Counted from the stretch's first letter, positions 1-9,204 are shown. The stretch: 64,000 nt of DNA from Acinetobacter soli (GCF_000760595.1 NZ_BBNM01000002.1:62001-126000), one strand, 5' to 3'. A program made the numbers and translations. The notes: a model not told the origin generated them from the sequence alone.

Positions 1-1
1 A

Positions 2-2023
2 TCTCAATCGCTTCGTCAGTTGGTGGAATATGCCAAGACACATTACCCGAATCTGTCTCCGGCCACCTATATCATCAGCACCTTAAATGATTTTCTAGAT
101 CGTCAGCGTGAAGTGGTGCTTGGCCCGGATTTATCTGATCGACGCAATGTGATGGAATCGCTGATTAAGGCACGCGATGTGCAAGATGCAATTCGCCGTG
201 AAAGTATTCGCTCTAAAATCAGCATGCTAGAAGCCGAGAGTCGTGCCATTGGTTATCTTAATGAAATCGTATCGGATTATTCGCATTCTGCCGTGCGTTT
301 TGCCGATATGGCTCTGACACGCCTCTGGACACAGCTTTACGATGGCGTTGAGGTACATAACTTCAGCACCGTGCGCGAACTTGCCAAAGACTACGAGATT
401 ATTTATACCCCTTGTCATCGTAGTCATATCGACTATCTGCTGCTGTCGTATGTGATTTATAAACGTGGTCTGATGGTGCCGTACATTGCCGCAGGCGATA
501 ACCTGAACTTACCTTTTGTCGGGCAGTTACTGCGTGGTGGCGGTGCATTCTTTATTCGTCGCTCTTTCCGTGGCAATGGCCTGTATACATCGGTATTTAA
601 AGAATATCTGTACAGCATTTTGTCTCGCAACACGCCACTGGAATACTTCATTGAAGGGGGTCGTTCACGTACAGGTCGTTTATTGCCTCCTAAAACCGGC
701 ATGCTGGCCATGACCATTCACGGCCATTTACGTGGCCGTGCCAAGCCGATTGTGTTTTTACCGACCTACATTGGTTATGAGCGCCTGATGGAAGGCTCAA
801 CCTATGTAGGCGAAATGCAAGGAAATCCAAAAGAAGCGGAATCGGTACTGGGCATTTTAAAAACCCTGCGTAAAATCGAGCGAATTTTTGGTAAGGTTCA
901 TGTCAACTTTGGTGAGCCAGTTTTTCTCGATGACATGCTCAAAGCGCACAATGCCGAACAGATCAAAATTGAGAAAAATGATGATCCGTTGCCAAATGAA
1001 GTCTCGCAGGCCATTAACAGTTCAGCACACGCCATTTTAGAAAATATTAACCGTGCAGTTGTGATTAATCCGGTGTCGCTGTTGTCACTGATTTTACTGG
1101 CTACACCAAAGCACACGCTCGATGAAGAATTGTGTATTAAGCAGCTCGATGCCTATCGCAACTTGATGGCTCAGCAGCCCTACGATGAACGTAGTCAAGT
1201 AACTTCGTTGTCGGGCAAAGAAATCATTGCCTACGGTTTGAAGTTAAAGTTGATCAAGCGTGTTCAGCATGCATTGGGCGATATTATTGCGATTGAAGAC
1301 AATCAGGCGGTATTACTGACCTACTTCCGTAATAATATTCTGCATGCGTTTGTGTTGCCGTCACTGGTGGCTTCACTGGTTGAACACAATGGTAAAGTCA
1401 GCCGTAAAGATTTGCACAATGTCATTCGCACCTTGTATCCGTTCTTACAAGCCGAGCTATTTTTGAAATGGTCCCGCGATGCACTGATCACAGAAATTGA
1501 TCGTTATGTCGATGCGCTTACCGCATCGGGTGTGATTGAAATCGATCAAGACGGTGATCTGGTCAGCTTGGCACCAAACTCGGAAGAACATAATCAGCTG
1601 GTGATTCTGGCTGCACCCGTGAAGCAAAGTCTAGAGCGCTATTACATGACTTTGGCTTTAATTGCTCAGCGTGGCTCTGGCAATATTTCGGCCAAGCAAG
1701 TGGAAGACTTAAGTCATTTGCTCGGACAGCGTTTATCGGTGCTGTATGAGTTCAACTCGCCAGAATTTTTTGATAAGGCACTGTTTCAAAGCTTCCTGAA
1801 AGTACTGACCCAGCAAGGTTATATCAAAACCAATTCTGAAGGTGCGATTGAGTTTGACCGCAACTTTAGCAATATGGCTGAAGGCGCCAAACTGGTCCTC
1901 GATGAAGCCACCCTGCAGATGCTGCAGCACATTACGACGTTTAGCGATGAGGAGCTAAAGAGTGCGCTCGAAGCGATGGCATCTCAACAAGCCAAGCGTC
2001 GTTTAAAACGTAAAAAGAAATAA
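2..2023 (+). CDS. plsB: glycerol-3-phosphate 1-O-acyltransferase PlsB (5' end outside window)
   Basis: PlsB transfers an acyl group from acyl-CoA or acyl-ACP to sn-glycerol-3-phosphate, the first step of phospholipid synthesis, at the inner membrane. The frame is open from base 2, so the N-terminus lies outside the window; about 673 residues are visible and full PlsB proteins are around 800. The acyltransferase HX4D motif is seen as HRSHID near base 417, followed by the glycerol-3-phosphate-binding block with FIEGGRSRTG near base 650. The C-terminus is very basic (RRLKRKKK). A TTCG-loop hairpin follows the stop. The family assignment is firm; the true start cannot be seen. Confidence 0.95.
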   Translation, partial: SQSLRQLVEYAKTHYPNLSPATYIISTLNDFLDRQREVVLGPDLSDRRNVMESLIKARDVQDAIRRESIRSKISMLEAESRAIGYLNEIVSDYSHSAVRFADMALTRLWTQLYDGVEVHNFSTVRELAKDYEIIYTPCHRSHIDYLLLSYVIYKRGLMVPYIAAGDNLNLPFVGQLLRGGGAFFIRRSFRGNGLYTSVFKEYLYSILSRNTPLEYFIEGGRSRTGRLLPPKTGMLAMTIHGHLRGRAKPIVFLPTYIGYERLMEGSTYVGEMQGNPKEAESVLGILKTLRKIERIFGKVHVNFGEPVFLDDMLKAHNAEQIKIEKNDDPLPNEVSQAINSSAHAILENINRAVVINPVSLLSLILLATPKHTLDEELCIKQLDAYRNLMAQQPYDERSQVTSLSGKEIIAYGLKLKLIKRVQHALGDIIAIEDNQAVLLTYFRNNILHAFVLPSLVASLVEHNGKVSRKDLHNVIRTLYPFLQAELFLKWSRDALITEIDRYVDALTASGVIEIDQDGDLVSLAPNSEEHNQLVILAAPVKQSLERYYMTLALIAQRGSGNISAKQVEDLSHLLGQRLSVLYEFNSPEFFDKALFQSFLKVLTQQGYIKTNSEGAIEFDRNFSNMAEGAKLVLDEATLQMLQHITTFSDEELKSALEAMASQQAKRRLKRKKK

Positions 2024-2033
2024 TCGTTTTGAT

Positions 2034-2064
2034 GGTACAGTCTAGTTCGCTAGGCTGTACCTTT
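2034..2064. terminator. hairpin terminator between convergent plsB and DUF6091 gene
   Basis: Arms GGTACAGTCTAG and CTAGGCTGTACC pair over 12 bp with one G-T pair and enclose a TTCG tetraloop. Only a short T run follows on the + strand. It lies exactly between two convergent stop codons, so it may serve plsB and, more weakly, the gene on the other strand. Confidence 0.7.
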
Positions 2065-3052
2065 AACGAAATTGACATTCGAAATAACGTGGATCATCCA
2101 TACAGCGCAAGCGTAAAATTAAAGCCACAAAGGCCGGATCGTAATATTTCGAGCGAATAAACTGTTGACGCACTCTGGCTAGAATCAATTCATACGCCTG
2201 CTTCTCTCTATAAGATACATCCATCCAATAATACGACGATATACCATTTTCCCAGCGAATCGTCTGTGCAATCAAACTGGCGCTATGCAAGGCAAACCAA
2301 CTTCGCATACTTTGACCAAAGCCTTTTGGGTACTGTGCGTGCCGGATCACCACATTTATCGCCACATAAGACAACGGAAAGTTCACCACACGAATGGACG
2401 GACCGAATTCTCGTTCAAGATTGTAAGGTCGTAGCGCAAAAATAGGCGCTGGCAAGATATCAACCTGATTGTGTTTAAAAGCATCCACCGCAGATTCGAG
2501 CTGCACGGGTACTGGCTGGGCACGAACTGACTGTACCAGCGCAATTTGTGGTAAATCTGCTGCTAACACTGCAATTTTCTTATTTTTTAAATCACTGACA
2601 CTGTTAATGTCGGTACGCTTAAGCACCATGTAGGCCATACCCAGCGGAATCATACCCAGCGCTTCAAACTCTCCTTGCACCATGTGCGGCTTAAGGCTCG
2701 GATTGCTCAGCATCTGCATAAAACTTTTGGCAACCTGATGACTGGAAACAAAGCCAACACCTGCCGTACCGCCCATAAACTGGTTGTACTGACGGGTATG
2801 AAAATTCGTTGCCATCACGCCTGAGCAATAGCCCTGATCAAATTGCTTTAGTGCGTCTTGCTCATTTTTATAACTTTTCAGCGTAATTTTCACTTGCTGA
2901 GACTGCGCGTATTGCGCAATATCTTGAGCACGGCGGCTAATCTCGCCTTGCGGACCGACCGGATCATAGACACACCATGCAGTCTCAAGCGCCCAGCTTT
3001 GCACAGCAAGTAAGTAAAGCCCAATTCCCAATAAAACTTTTAATTGCATCAT
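2063..3052 (-). CDS. putative periplasmic solute-binding protein (DUF6091 family)
   Basis: This is a 329-residue exported protein. I start it at the ATG at 3052 because a good signal peptide (MMQLKVLLGIGLYLLAVQSWA) follows; an upstream in-frame start at 3079 would only add a charged leader. The mature protein begins with ETAWCVYDPVG and ends near ILRLRC, features I associate with the DUF6091 putative solute-binding family. The fold appears related to phosphonate-type binding proteins: it has a segment reading LKNKKIAVL and several cysteines. Some members are named AdeT and listed as efflux components, but nothing here looks like an RND pump: there are no membrane segments beyond the signal. 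No permease or ATPase lies nearby, so ligand and partner are unknown. Confidence 0.7.
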   Translation of the reverse strand: MMQLKVLLGIGLYLLAVQSWALETAWCVYDPVGPQGEISRRAQDIAQYAQSQQVKITLKSYKNEQDALKQFDQGYCSGVMATNFHTRQYNQFMGGTAGVGFVSSHQVAKSFMQMLSNPSLKPHMVQGEFEALGMIPLGMAYMVLKRTDINSVSDLKNKKIAVLAADLPQIALVQSVRAQPVPVQLESAVDAFKHNQVDILPAPIFALRPYNLEREFGPSIRVVNFPLSYVAINVVIRHAQYPKGFGQSMRSWFALHSASLIAQTIRWENGISSYYWMDVSYREKQAYELILARVRQQFIRSKYYDPAFVALILRLRCMDDPRYFECQFR

Positions 3053-3169
3053 GTCATCGTCTTTTTTTATTTTAATCATTGATATGTTTCAGCATTCACC
3101 TTACGGTGTTTGCGCACTGAGCACCATGCCCCAAGTGACATGATGAAAAGTCAGCACAGTCAAGCCAGA

Positions 3170-3997
3170 TTAATCTTGAGCAGTCGGTGCTGTAGAATCG
3201 AGCTGAGCACGATACACGCTAAAGCAGTCGGGTGACTGCAACTCATAGCCCGATGCAATAAAATCACGTGCCATAATTCGTTTTCCAGTCAGGCACGTAC
3301 GCTCAAGCCGGAGCTGTGGTAAGTGAAGCTGTAACTGAAACCACTGGATAATTTCGTGCAATGGATAAGGCTGCCCATCACTGACCAGATACACGGGTTT
3401 AAACGAATCCAGCGTTGTCAGATAAGCCAAAAAGCCAGCCAGATCATCAATATGAATCCGATTACTATAATGAACCGCGGGATAAGTCTGGGTACTTTGT
3501 GCCAGTTTGCACATCCGTGCAACTGAATTGCCGTAAATTCCACTTGGTCGAACTACAATACTACGCTGCGGATAGGCTTGATGCCATGCCTGCTCCATGG
3601 CAAGTAAATACTTGGCCTGTTCATCGGCAGGCTCGGGAATGGTGTGATCGTCGACCCATTCGCCCGATTGCTGGGCACCATAAACCCGCGTTGAGGAAAC
3701 CACGACCACACGCTGAACTGGATGATGTTTGAGTGCATCTGCAATTGGCTGGACACTCTCCAGATAAGTACGACGGTAATTTGCTGGATCGCTGTTTTCA
3801 GGAGAAAGTAAAACATATACCCAATCTATAGGATGACAGTCCGATAAATCGAGTGTATGAATATCTTGGGTCATATGATCTGCAAAATCCGCTGGTTTGG
3901 GGTGGCGACTCACGGCGCTAATTTGATGACCGCGCATAAATAATTGTTTAGCAACGCGCTGAGATGTTTTACCATAGCCAATAAATAAAATATGCAT
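3170..3997 (-). CDS. NAD(P)-dependent epimerase/dehydratase-like SDR (YeeZ-like)
   Basis: This 275-residue protein is an atypical or extended short-chain dehydrogenase. The N-terminal Rossmann segment reads MHILFIGYGKTSQRVAKQL, with a glycine-rich turn and the following SR that often contacts NADP. Further along are VVVVSSTRVYG, a typical substrate-site strand with Ser and Tyr, and VVRPSGIYG, both common in nucleoside-diphosphate-sugar epimerase-like proteins. The start has an AGGA ribosome site. It is divergent from recG with only 23 bp between the two start codons. The substrate is not known; members of this group are usually annotated only as NAD-dependent epimerases. Confidence 0.75.
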   Translation of the reverse strand: MHILFIGYGKTSQRVAKQLFMRGHQISAVSRHPKPADFADHMTQDIHTLDLSDCHPIDWVYVLLSPENSDPANYRRTYLESVQPIADALKHHPVQRVVVVSSTRVYGAQQSGEWVDDHTIPEPADEQAKYLLAMEQAWHQAYPQRSIVVRPSGIYGNSVARMCKLAQSTQTYPAVHYSNRIHIDDLAGFLAYLTTLDSFKPVYLVSDGQPYPLHEIIQWFQLQLHLPQLRLERTCLTGKRIMARDFIASGYELQSPDCFSVYRAQLDSTAPTAQD

Positions 3998-4020
3998 CGG
4001 ACATCCTGAGTTGGAGGGAC

Positions 4021-6066
4021 ATGACTTCAGTCCATCATTTGCAAGGCGTTGGAGCGGCAGCCGCCAGTTTACTTGAGAAACTACATCTGTTTAATACAGA
4101 CGATTTGTTGTTTCATTTGCCTCGTGATTACGAAGATCGTAGCACGGTTATTGCGATGAACCAACTCGTGGTCGGTCGTACCTACCTGCTAGAGGGATGG
4201 GTAAAATCAGTTGACTTTCCACCAGGAAAACGAAAATCCGTGGCTGCACTGGTCCAAGATGATTTTGGTAAAGTGACTTTACGATTTTATTATCTATACA
4301 AAGGTTTGACCGATAAACTCACCCCGGGAAATCGCTTACGAATATTTGGTGAAGTACGCGTTGGTGCACGTGGGTTAGAACTGTATCATCCTGAAATACA
4401 AGTTATTCGAGAGCATACCCCGCTCCCGAAAACTCAACTGACTGCCATTTATCCGAGCACCGAAGGGCTAACTCAGGCCAAGTTAAGAGACTATATTAAA
4501 CAGGCCTTGGCGCAGTTTAGCGACCAGCTGCCTGAGCTTTTGCCAGAGAAATTTACCAATGGCTATGCTTTAAAAGAAGCATTGCACTACATTCATGAAC
4601 CACCACTCAATGCCAATATGCAACAGCTGGCGCAAGGATCTCATCCTGCACAGCAGCGTTTGATCTTTGAAGAGCTGGTGGCACATCAAATTAGTTTGCT
4701 GACCCGCCGTGCCTATATTCGCCAGATTGCAGCCCCTCCCTTTGCCTACAGTCAGGTTTTGGCTAAAGCTTTACTGGCACAGCTACCCTTTCATATGACG
4801 CAAGCTCAAAAGCGGGTATCTCATGAAATTGCCAAAGATTTGCAGCGCCCCGAGCCGATGCTGCGGCTGGTACAAGGTGATGTCGGTGCAGGTAAAACCT
4901 TGGTGGCTGCGGTGGCTGCTTGCCATGCACTGGAAGCAGAATGGCAAGTTGCGCTGATGGCACCCACTGAAATTCTGGCCGAACAGCATTACCTGAATTT
5001 TAAACGCTGGTTTGAACCCTTAAATATTCAAGTGGCATGGCTATCTGGCAAACAAAAGGGCAAAGCCCGAGCACATGCAGAACAATTGATTCAAACTGGT
5101 CAAGCGCAGTTGGTGGTCGGAACACATGCTCTATTTCAAGACAATGTCGAATTTGCCAAACTTGGCTTGGTGATTATCGATGAACAACATCGTTTTGGAG
5201 TCGATCAGCGTTTGGCGCTGCGCAATAAAGGTGTCGATCATCTGACCCCGCATCAGTTAGTGATGACCGCCACACCGATTCCACGTACTCTCGCCATGAG
5301 CGCTTATGGAGATCTGGATACCTCGGTGATTGATGAACTTCCCCCGGGACGAACACCGATTCAGACCGTGACCATTCCACTCGATCGACGCGAAGAAGTA
5401 CTCAATCGAATTGCCAATAACTGTAAAGACGGCAAACAGGCCTATTGGGTGTGCACACTGGTAGAGCAATCTGAAACACTAGATGCGCAGGCAGCACAAG
5501 CCACCTATGAGGAAATTTTATCGCGCTTTCCCGAGCTCAAAGTGGGATTGGTACATGGCAAAATGAAAGCAGATGAAAAGCAGGCGGTCATGGCTGCATT
5601 TAAAGCCAACGAATTGCAATTACTGATCGCCACCACTGTAATTGAAGTGGGCGTCGATGTACCGAATGCCTCGATTATGGTGATTGAAAATGCAGAGCGG
5701 CTAGGCTTATCGCAGCTGCATCAGTTACGTGGCCGAGTAGGACGCGGCGCTCAAGCGAGTTTTTGTGTGTTGCTTTATAAGCATCCACTGTCCCAAAATG
5801 GTCAAGAGCGTTTATCTATATTGCGTGAAAGCAATGATGGCTTTGTGATTGCCGAAAAAGACCTTGAACTGCGTGGTCCGGGAGAACTTCTCGGCACCAA
5901 ACAAACCGGTGACATGAATTTTCGTGTGGCCAAACTGGAGCGAGATGATCATCTTCTTACGCAGGCGCATTATGTCGCGGGGCAAATGCTCAGTGATTAT
6001 CCGGAACAGGCCGATGCGCTACTAAGACGCTGGTTGCCAGAAGCGCCGCGATATGCCTATGTTTAA
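4021..6066 (+). CDS. recG: ATP-dependent DNA helicase RecG
   Basis: RecG is a superfamily 2 translocase that regresses stalled replication forks and processes branched DNA. At 681 residues it is the usual length. The N-terminal wedge region carries the OB-fold that grips the junction. The helicase core shows Walker A GDVGAGKT at about residues 286-293, Walker B DEQH at 387-390, the motif III TATPIPRT, and the C-terminal motifs IEVGVDVPNA and QLRGRVGRG typical of RecG. The start is supported by the ribosome site TTGGAGGGAC directly upstream. The comF gene starts within its last 14 bases, so the two are probably co-transcribed. Confidence 0.97.
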   Translation: MTSVHHLQGVGAAAASLLEKLHLFNTDDLLFHLPRDYEDRSTVIAMNQLVVGRTYLLEGWVKSVDFPPGKRKSVAALVQDDFGKVTLRFYYLYKGLTDKLTPGNRLRIFGEVRVGARGLELYHPEIQVIREHTPLPKTQLTAIYPSTEGLTQAKLRDYIKQALAQFSDQLPELLPEKFTNGYALKEALHYIHEPPLNANMQQLAQGSHPAQQRLIFEELVAHQISLLTRRAYIRQIAAPPFAYSQVLAKALLAQLPFHMTQAQKRVSHEIAKDLQRPEPMLRLVQGDVGAGKTLVAAVAACHALEAEWQVALMAPTEILAEQHYLNFKRWFEPLNIQVAWLSGKQKGKARAHAEQLIQTGQAQLVVGTHALFQDNVEFAKLGLVIIDEQHRFGVDQRLALRNKGVDHLTPHQLVMTATPIPRTLAMSAYGDLDTSVIDELPPGRTPIQTVTIPLDRREEVLNRIANNCKDGKQAYWVCTLVEQSETLDAQAAQATYEEILSRFPELKVGLVHGKMKADEKQAVMAAFKANELQLLIATTVIEVGVDVPNASIMVIENAERLGLSQLHQLRGRVGRGAQASFCVLLYKHPLSQNGQERLSILRESNDGFVIAEKDLELRGPGELLGTKQTGDMNFRVAKLERDDHLLTQAHYVAGQMLSDYPEQADALLRRWLPEAPRYAYV

Positions 6067-6709
6067 GGCCGTGTATCATTCATTACACACGCTCTGGCAG
6101 CACACGCGACATTGTCCGCTGTGCGGTCATTCTGCCGCACACAGTCCATACGTCATTTGCACAGATTGCTGGCAAGATCTGCCGTGGCTCAATGATTCGG
6201 TGCTGCGCCATGAATTGATCATTCAGGCGGCATGTGAATATGCCGACCCGATCAATCACATTGTGCAGCAATTTAAATACCATGAAAAACTGCATCATCA
6301 GCGCTTACTCACGCAACTGATTTTGCAACTTCCCTTACCGCGGGTTCAGGCCATTGTGCCAATGCCGATTTCGACAGCGCGGCTTTGTGAACGTGGTTAT
6401 AATCAAGCGATGCTGATTGCTGAAGGTGTCGCCAAACAGCTTAACCTTCCCATATGGCAACCCATGCTGCGTCGGGCTGAACACACACAAAAGGGCTTAA
6501 GCCGATTAGAGCGCATCGCGGGTATTGAGCAGCAATTCGTACCCGATTTGCGTGTGCGCACTCGCTTTCGGCGGGTCATGATTATCGATGATGTAGTCAC
6601 GACAGGCAGCTCAATTTACGCCTTGTCTCAAGCACTCACCACATTAGGATGCCAACGCATTTATCCGATCTGTGTCGCTGCGGCCTCTGTTTCACGTGAA
6701 GCCAGATAA
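6053..6709 (+). CDS. comF: ComF family phosphoribosyltransferase-like protein
   Basis: This is a 218-residue ComF/GntX-type protein. The N-terminus has a zinc-ribbon-like pair CPLC...CTDC (first 50 residues), and the C-terminal half has the phosphoribosyltransferase signature VMIIDDVVTTGSSI. Family members are linked to DNA uptake in naturally competent bacteria, which would suit Acinetobacter, although the biochemical role is unclear. The gene overlaps the end of recG by 14 bases; an alternative start two codons later (6059) would also work. Its 3' end overlaps the NUDIX gene on the other strand by 49 bases. Confidence 0.88.
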   Translation: MPMFKAVYHSLHTLWQHTRHCPLCGHSAAHSPYVICTDCWQDLPWLNDSVLRHELIIQAACEYADPINHIVQQFKYHEKLHHQRLLTQLILQLPLPRVQAIVPMPISTARLCERGYNQAMLIAEGVAKQLNLPIWQPMLRRAEHTQKGLSRLERIAGIEQQFVPDLRVRTRFRRVMIIDDVVTTGSSIYALSQALTTLGCQRIYPICVAAASVSREAR

Positions 6710-7089
6710 TTCACACACCACGGTAAAACTATTTCACGGGTTAGCGGTGCAAGAGGCGTGTGCTGGTCATCTACACTTATCCACTTCATCTGAGCAATTT
6801 CGGCTTGAATCTGTGGCTGTCCTTCTAGCTGCAATAAGTATACATCTGCAATCAAGCTGTGATCTGGCTCATTGGCTGCCTGAGTTTCAAAACGACCCAA
6901 GCTCTGCACAATGTGGCTATGACATCCAGTTTCTTCAAAGGTTTCACGTATAATCGCCGCTTCACTGGATTCGTTGGCCTCAAGCTTGCCGCCCACTTGC
7001 ATAAAAAACCTGGTATTGCGTTTTCGTACCAGTAAAAGCTGCTGATCATCATTGAAAATAATCGCAGCAGCCACCCGAATGGTTTTCAT
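6661..7089 (-). CDS. NUDIX hydrolase
   Basis: This is a 142-residue NUDIX-domain protein. Such enzymes cleave nucleoside diphosphates linked to another moiety, such as oxidised nucleotides or NDP-sugars. The NUDIX box runs from GGKLEANE through RETFEETG and contains the essential G, E, RE and EE residues. I place the start at the ATG at 7089 (MKTIRVAAAIIF), because the extra 15 residues of the longer frame do not look like a NUDIX N-terminus. It lies 14 bases behind the LOG gene and is probably in its operon. The substrate cannot be told from sequence. Confidence 0.88.
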   Translation of the reverse strand: MKTIRVAAAIIFNDDQQLLLVRKRNTRFFMQVGGKLEANESSEAAIIRETFEETGCHSHIVQSLGRFETQAANEPDHSLIADVYLLQLEGQPQIQAEIAQMKWISVDDQHTPLAPLTREIVLPWCVNYLASRETEAAATQIG

Positions 7090-7103
7090 AGTCAGATTAT
7101 CGC

Positions 7104-7688
7104 TCACGGATGAACCTTGGCATGTTCGCCCCATTTTGGCATGGCGGGTTGATAGTGTTCAAACTGTTCTAAAATACTCTGAATATCATCTGATGCAATC
7201 AGCTTCTCGACAAAACGTGATTGAGTGAATCCGTTGTCGACGGTGCCCTGAATCATGTTTAAAAGTGCATCGTAAAAGCCACGTACATTTAAAAAGGCAC
7301 ATGGTTTTTGATGAATACCCAGCTGTGCCCATGTCCATTGCTCAAAAATTTCTTCGAGTGTACCTGCGCCACCCGGTAAAGCGATAAAACCATCCGAAAG
7401 CTCGGCCATTTTGGTTTTACGCTCATGCATATTTTTTACCACATGTAGTTCGGTTAAATGCGGATGTGCCAACTCACGATCGACCAATGCAGTTGGAATC
7501 ACGCCAATTACGCGCCCGCCAGCCTGCAATGCCGAGTCTGCAACAACACCCATAAGTCCCGAACGACCACCACCATACACCAGCGTTTTGCCTTGCTGGG
7601 CAATTAGTTGCCCAGTCGCTTGCGCCGCTTGAATAAACACAGGATCAGTACCAACAGCAGAACCACAAAAAATACAAACTGAATTCAT
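7104..7688 (-). CDS. LOG family (TIGR00730) Rossmann-fold nucleotide phosphoribohydrolase
   Basis: This 194-residue protein has the LOG/lysine-decarboxylase-like fold. The motif LPGGAGTLEE is the PGGxGTxxE signature that binds the nucleotide phosphate and provides the catalytic Glu; MHERK upstream supplies the conserved Arg. Characterised members remove ribose-5-phosphate from cytokinin nucleotides or AMP-like compounds. The start is set at the ATG at 7688 (MNSVCIFCGSAVG), matching the usual family N-terminus; an ATG ten codons upstream is also open. It is the first gene of a pair with the NUDIX hydrolase, which suggests a nucleotide salvage or sanitation role. Confidence 0.85.
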   Translation of the reverse strand: MNSVCIFCGSAVGTDPVFIQAAQATGQLIAQQGKTLVYGGGRSGLMGVVADSALQAGGRVIGVIPTALVDRELAHPHLTELHVVKNMHERKTKMAELSDGFIALPGGAGTLEEIFEQWTWAQLGIHQKPCAFLNVRGFYDALLNMIQGTVDNGFTQSRFVEKLIASDDIQSILEQFEHYQPAMPKWGEHAKVHP

Positions 7689-7845
7689 AGATTTTTTACC
7701 ATGTTGTGAAGTTGTCATGCTTACAAAGTAAGCTTTAGAAAGATTTTTTTCAAAATTAACGCAACAACGAGTGTTTTTGACCTAATCCTTGTCTAAAATA
7801 CACGCATTCATTTACCCCCGTACTGCGCAAGGGAGAAAAGACATT

Positions 7846-8859
7846 ATGCTTGAAGCCTTTTATGCCACAGAGCGCGGTAGTCTGGAAGATGCCACCATCA
7901 ATGGTGGATTCGATCTGCATCCAGAATTGGTCTGGATTGACCTCATTGCACCCTCTCAAGAAGAACAACAATGGGTACTCGATGCATATGATCGCAATTT
8001 ACCTACACTGAAATCTCTCGAAGACATTTCTTCATCTGCTCGATTCTACCGCGATGACGATGGAATTTTGCATATCAGTACTTATTTTTTAACGAAAAAT
8101 AAAAACTATCAAGTTGACGGTGATACAGAAGACAGCAGCAATATTTTGGCGATGGTACAAACTGTCGCATTTATTTTGCATAAAGACCGTCTGTTTACTT
8201 TGCGTGGTGAAAAACTGGTGGCGTTTCGGGCCTTTCGTGCCCGTGCGCGGCGTAATGACTATGATATGGATTATAAAGATCCGACATGGATCTTACTGGG
8301 TTTGCTCGAAGCCAAACTAGACGAGCTTGCGGATATCTTGGAAGATATCCACAAGGACCTCGAAAAATACTCCACAGAAGTTCTGAATAATCATCATCGC
8401 GAACAGATGCTGGATCTCGACGACATGATTACCCGTCTGGCTCAACAAGAAGACGTGTTGGGAAAAGCCCAGCTGTGTCTGATTGATTTACGCCGTGTAT
8501 TAACCTTTTTAGCACGTCCGCGCGCGCTGGGCAGTCATATTTATGATGCCGATATTCGCGAGCTCAGCGAAGATGTTCGCTCGCTGGTCGAACACGATGC
8601 CTTCTTGTTTCAAAAGGTGCGTTTCTTACTCGACACCACGTCTGGTTTCATTAACACCGAACAGAACGATACGATTCGTCGCTTCTCGATCTTGCCAAGT
8701 ATGCTAGCGCCACCGATGCTGGTAGCGAGTATCTACGGCATGAATACACAAGAACTGCCCTTTGCACATGGCGCCATGAGCTTTTTAGTGGTTGCCATGA
8801 TCATTATGGTGTCATTTGTTGGACCAATGATTTATTTCCGCTGGAAAAAATGGATTTAA
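7846..8859 (+). CDS. corA: CorA family magnesium/cobalt transporter
   Basis: CorA forms a pentameric inner-membrane Mg2+/Co2+ channel. The C-terminus carries the signature YGMN between two membrane helices, the second ending in YFRWKKWI. The long N-terminal region is the cytoplasmic alpha/beta funnel domain, with a helical stalk rich in acidic residues. A longer frame opens with TTG at 7789, but I choose the ATG at 7846 because AAGGGAGAA lies about 10 bases upstream; this gives 337 residues. It stands alone: the flanking genes are on the opposite strand, and a strong terminator follows its stop codon. Confidence 0.9.
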   Translation: MLEAFYATERGSLEDATINGGFDLHPELVWIDLIAPSQEEQQWVLDAYDRNLPTLKSLEDISSSARFYRDDDGILHISTYFLTKNKNYQVDGDTEDSSNILAMVQTVAFILHKDRLFTLRGEKLVAFRAFRARARRNDYDMDYKDPTWILLGLLEAKLDELADILEDIHKDLEKYSTEVLNNHHREQMLDLDDMITRLAQQEDVLGKAQLCLIDLRRVLTFLARPRALGSHIYDADIRELSEDVRSLVEHDAFLFQKVRFLLDTTSGFINTEQNDTIRRFSILPSMLAPPMLVASIYGMNTQELPFAHGAMSFLVVAMIIMVSFVGPMIYFRWKKWI

Positions 8860-8890
8860 AAAAAGCACTGCCATGGCAGTGCTTTTTTTA
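8857..8890. terminator. bidirectional terminator between corA and mlaB
   Basis: The palindrome AAGCACTGCC / GGCAGTGCTT has an A tract on one side and a T tract on the other. It can terminate corA on the + strand and the mla operon on the - strand. Confidence 0.9.
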
Positions 8891-8904
8891 TTTTTGAAAC
8901 TGAC

Positions 8905-9192
8905 TCAGATCAGTATCAAATCATCTTGCAGATGCGAGGCTTGAATGATCTTGAGCATTTTTGCAGGTACATCTTGAAAATGCAGCCCCTGTGCCTGAGG
9001 TGTCGAGCGAAGCCACTGAATTAGCACCGCCAAGGCCAAGGTATTGCCATTTTTCAACTGATTCAGATTCACCACCAAAGGAAAAGTCGAGTGCTGGGCA
9101 ATCAGTTGATGCCCTTGCTCACACATGGCCTGTGCATTGTCAAAGTCGATTTGCCCAGAAACGACCAACTGCTGATCTAGAAACTGAATCAC
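8905..9192 (-). CDS. mlaB: STAS-domain protein MlaB
   Basis: At 95 residues this is the right size for MlaB, the cytoplasmic STAS-domain partner that stabilises the MlaF ATPase in the Mla phospholipid transporter. The sequence shows the STAS pattern: a beta strand and amphipathic helix around FPLVVNLNQLKNGNTLALAVLIQ. Identification rests mainly on being the last gene of mlaFEDCB, 12 bases after mlaC. STAS domains are short and divergent, so sequence alone would be weaker evidence. Confidence 0.85.
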   Translation of the reverse strand: MIQFLDQQLVVSGQIDFDNAQAMCEQGHQLIAQHSTFPLVVNLNQLKNGNTLALAVLIQWLRSTPQAQGLHFQDVPAKMLKIIQASHLQDDLILI

Positions 9193-9204
9193 GTTAAACC
9201 TGCA

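Noticed and set aside
7789..7845. TTG-started N-terminal extension of CorA
   Set aside because: The TTG has no ribosome site, while the ATG at 7846 has AAGGGAGAA at good spacing and gives a normal length.
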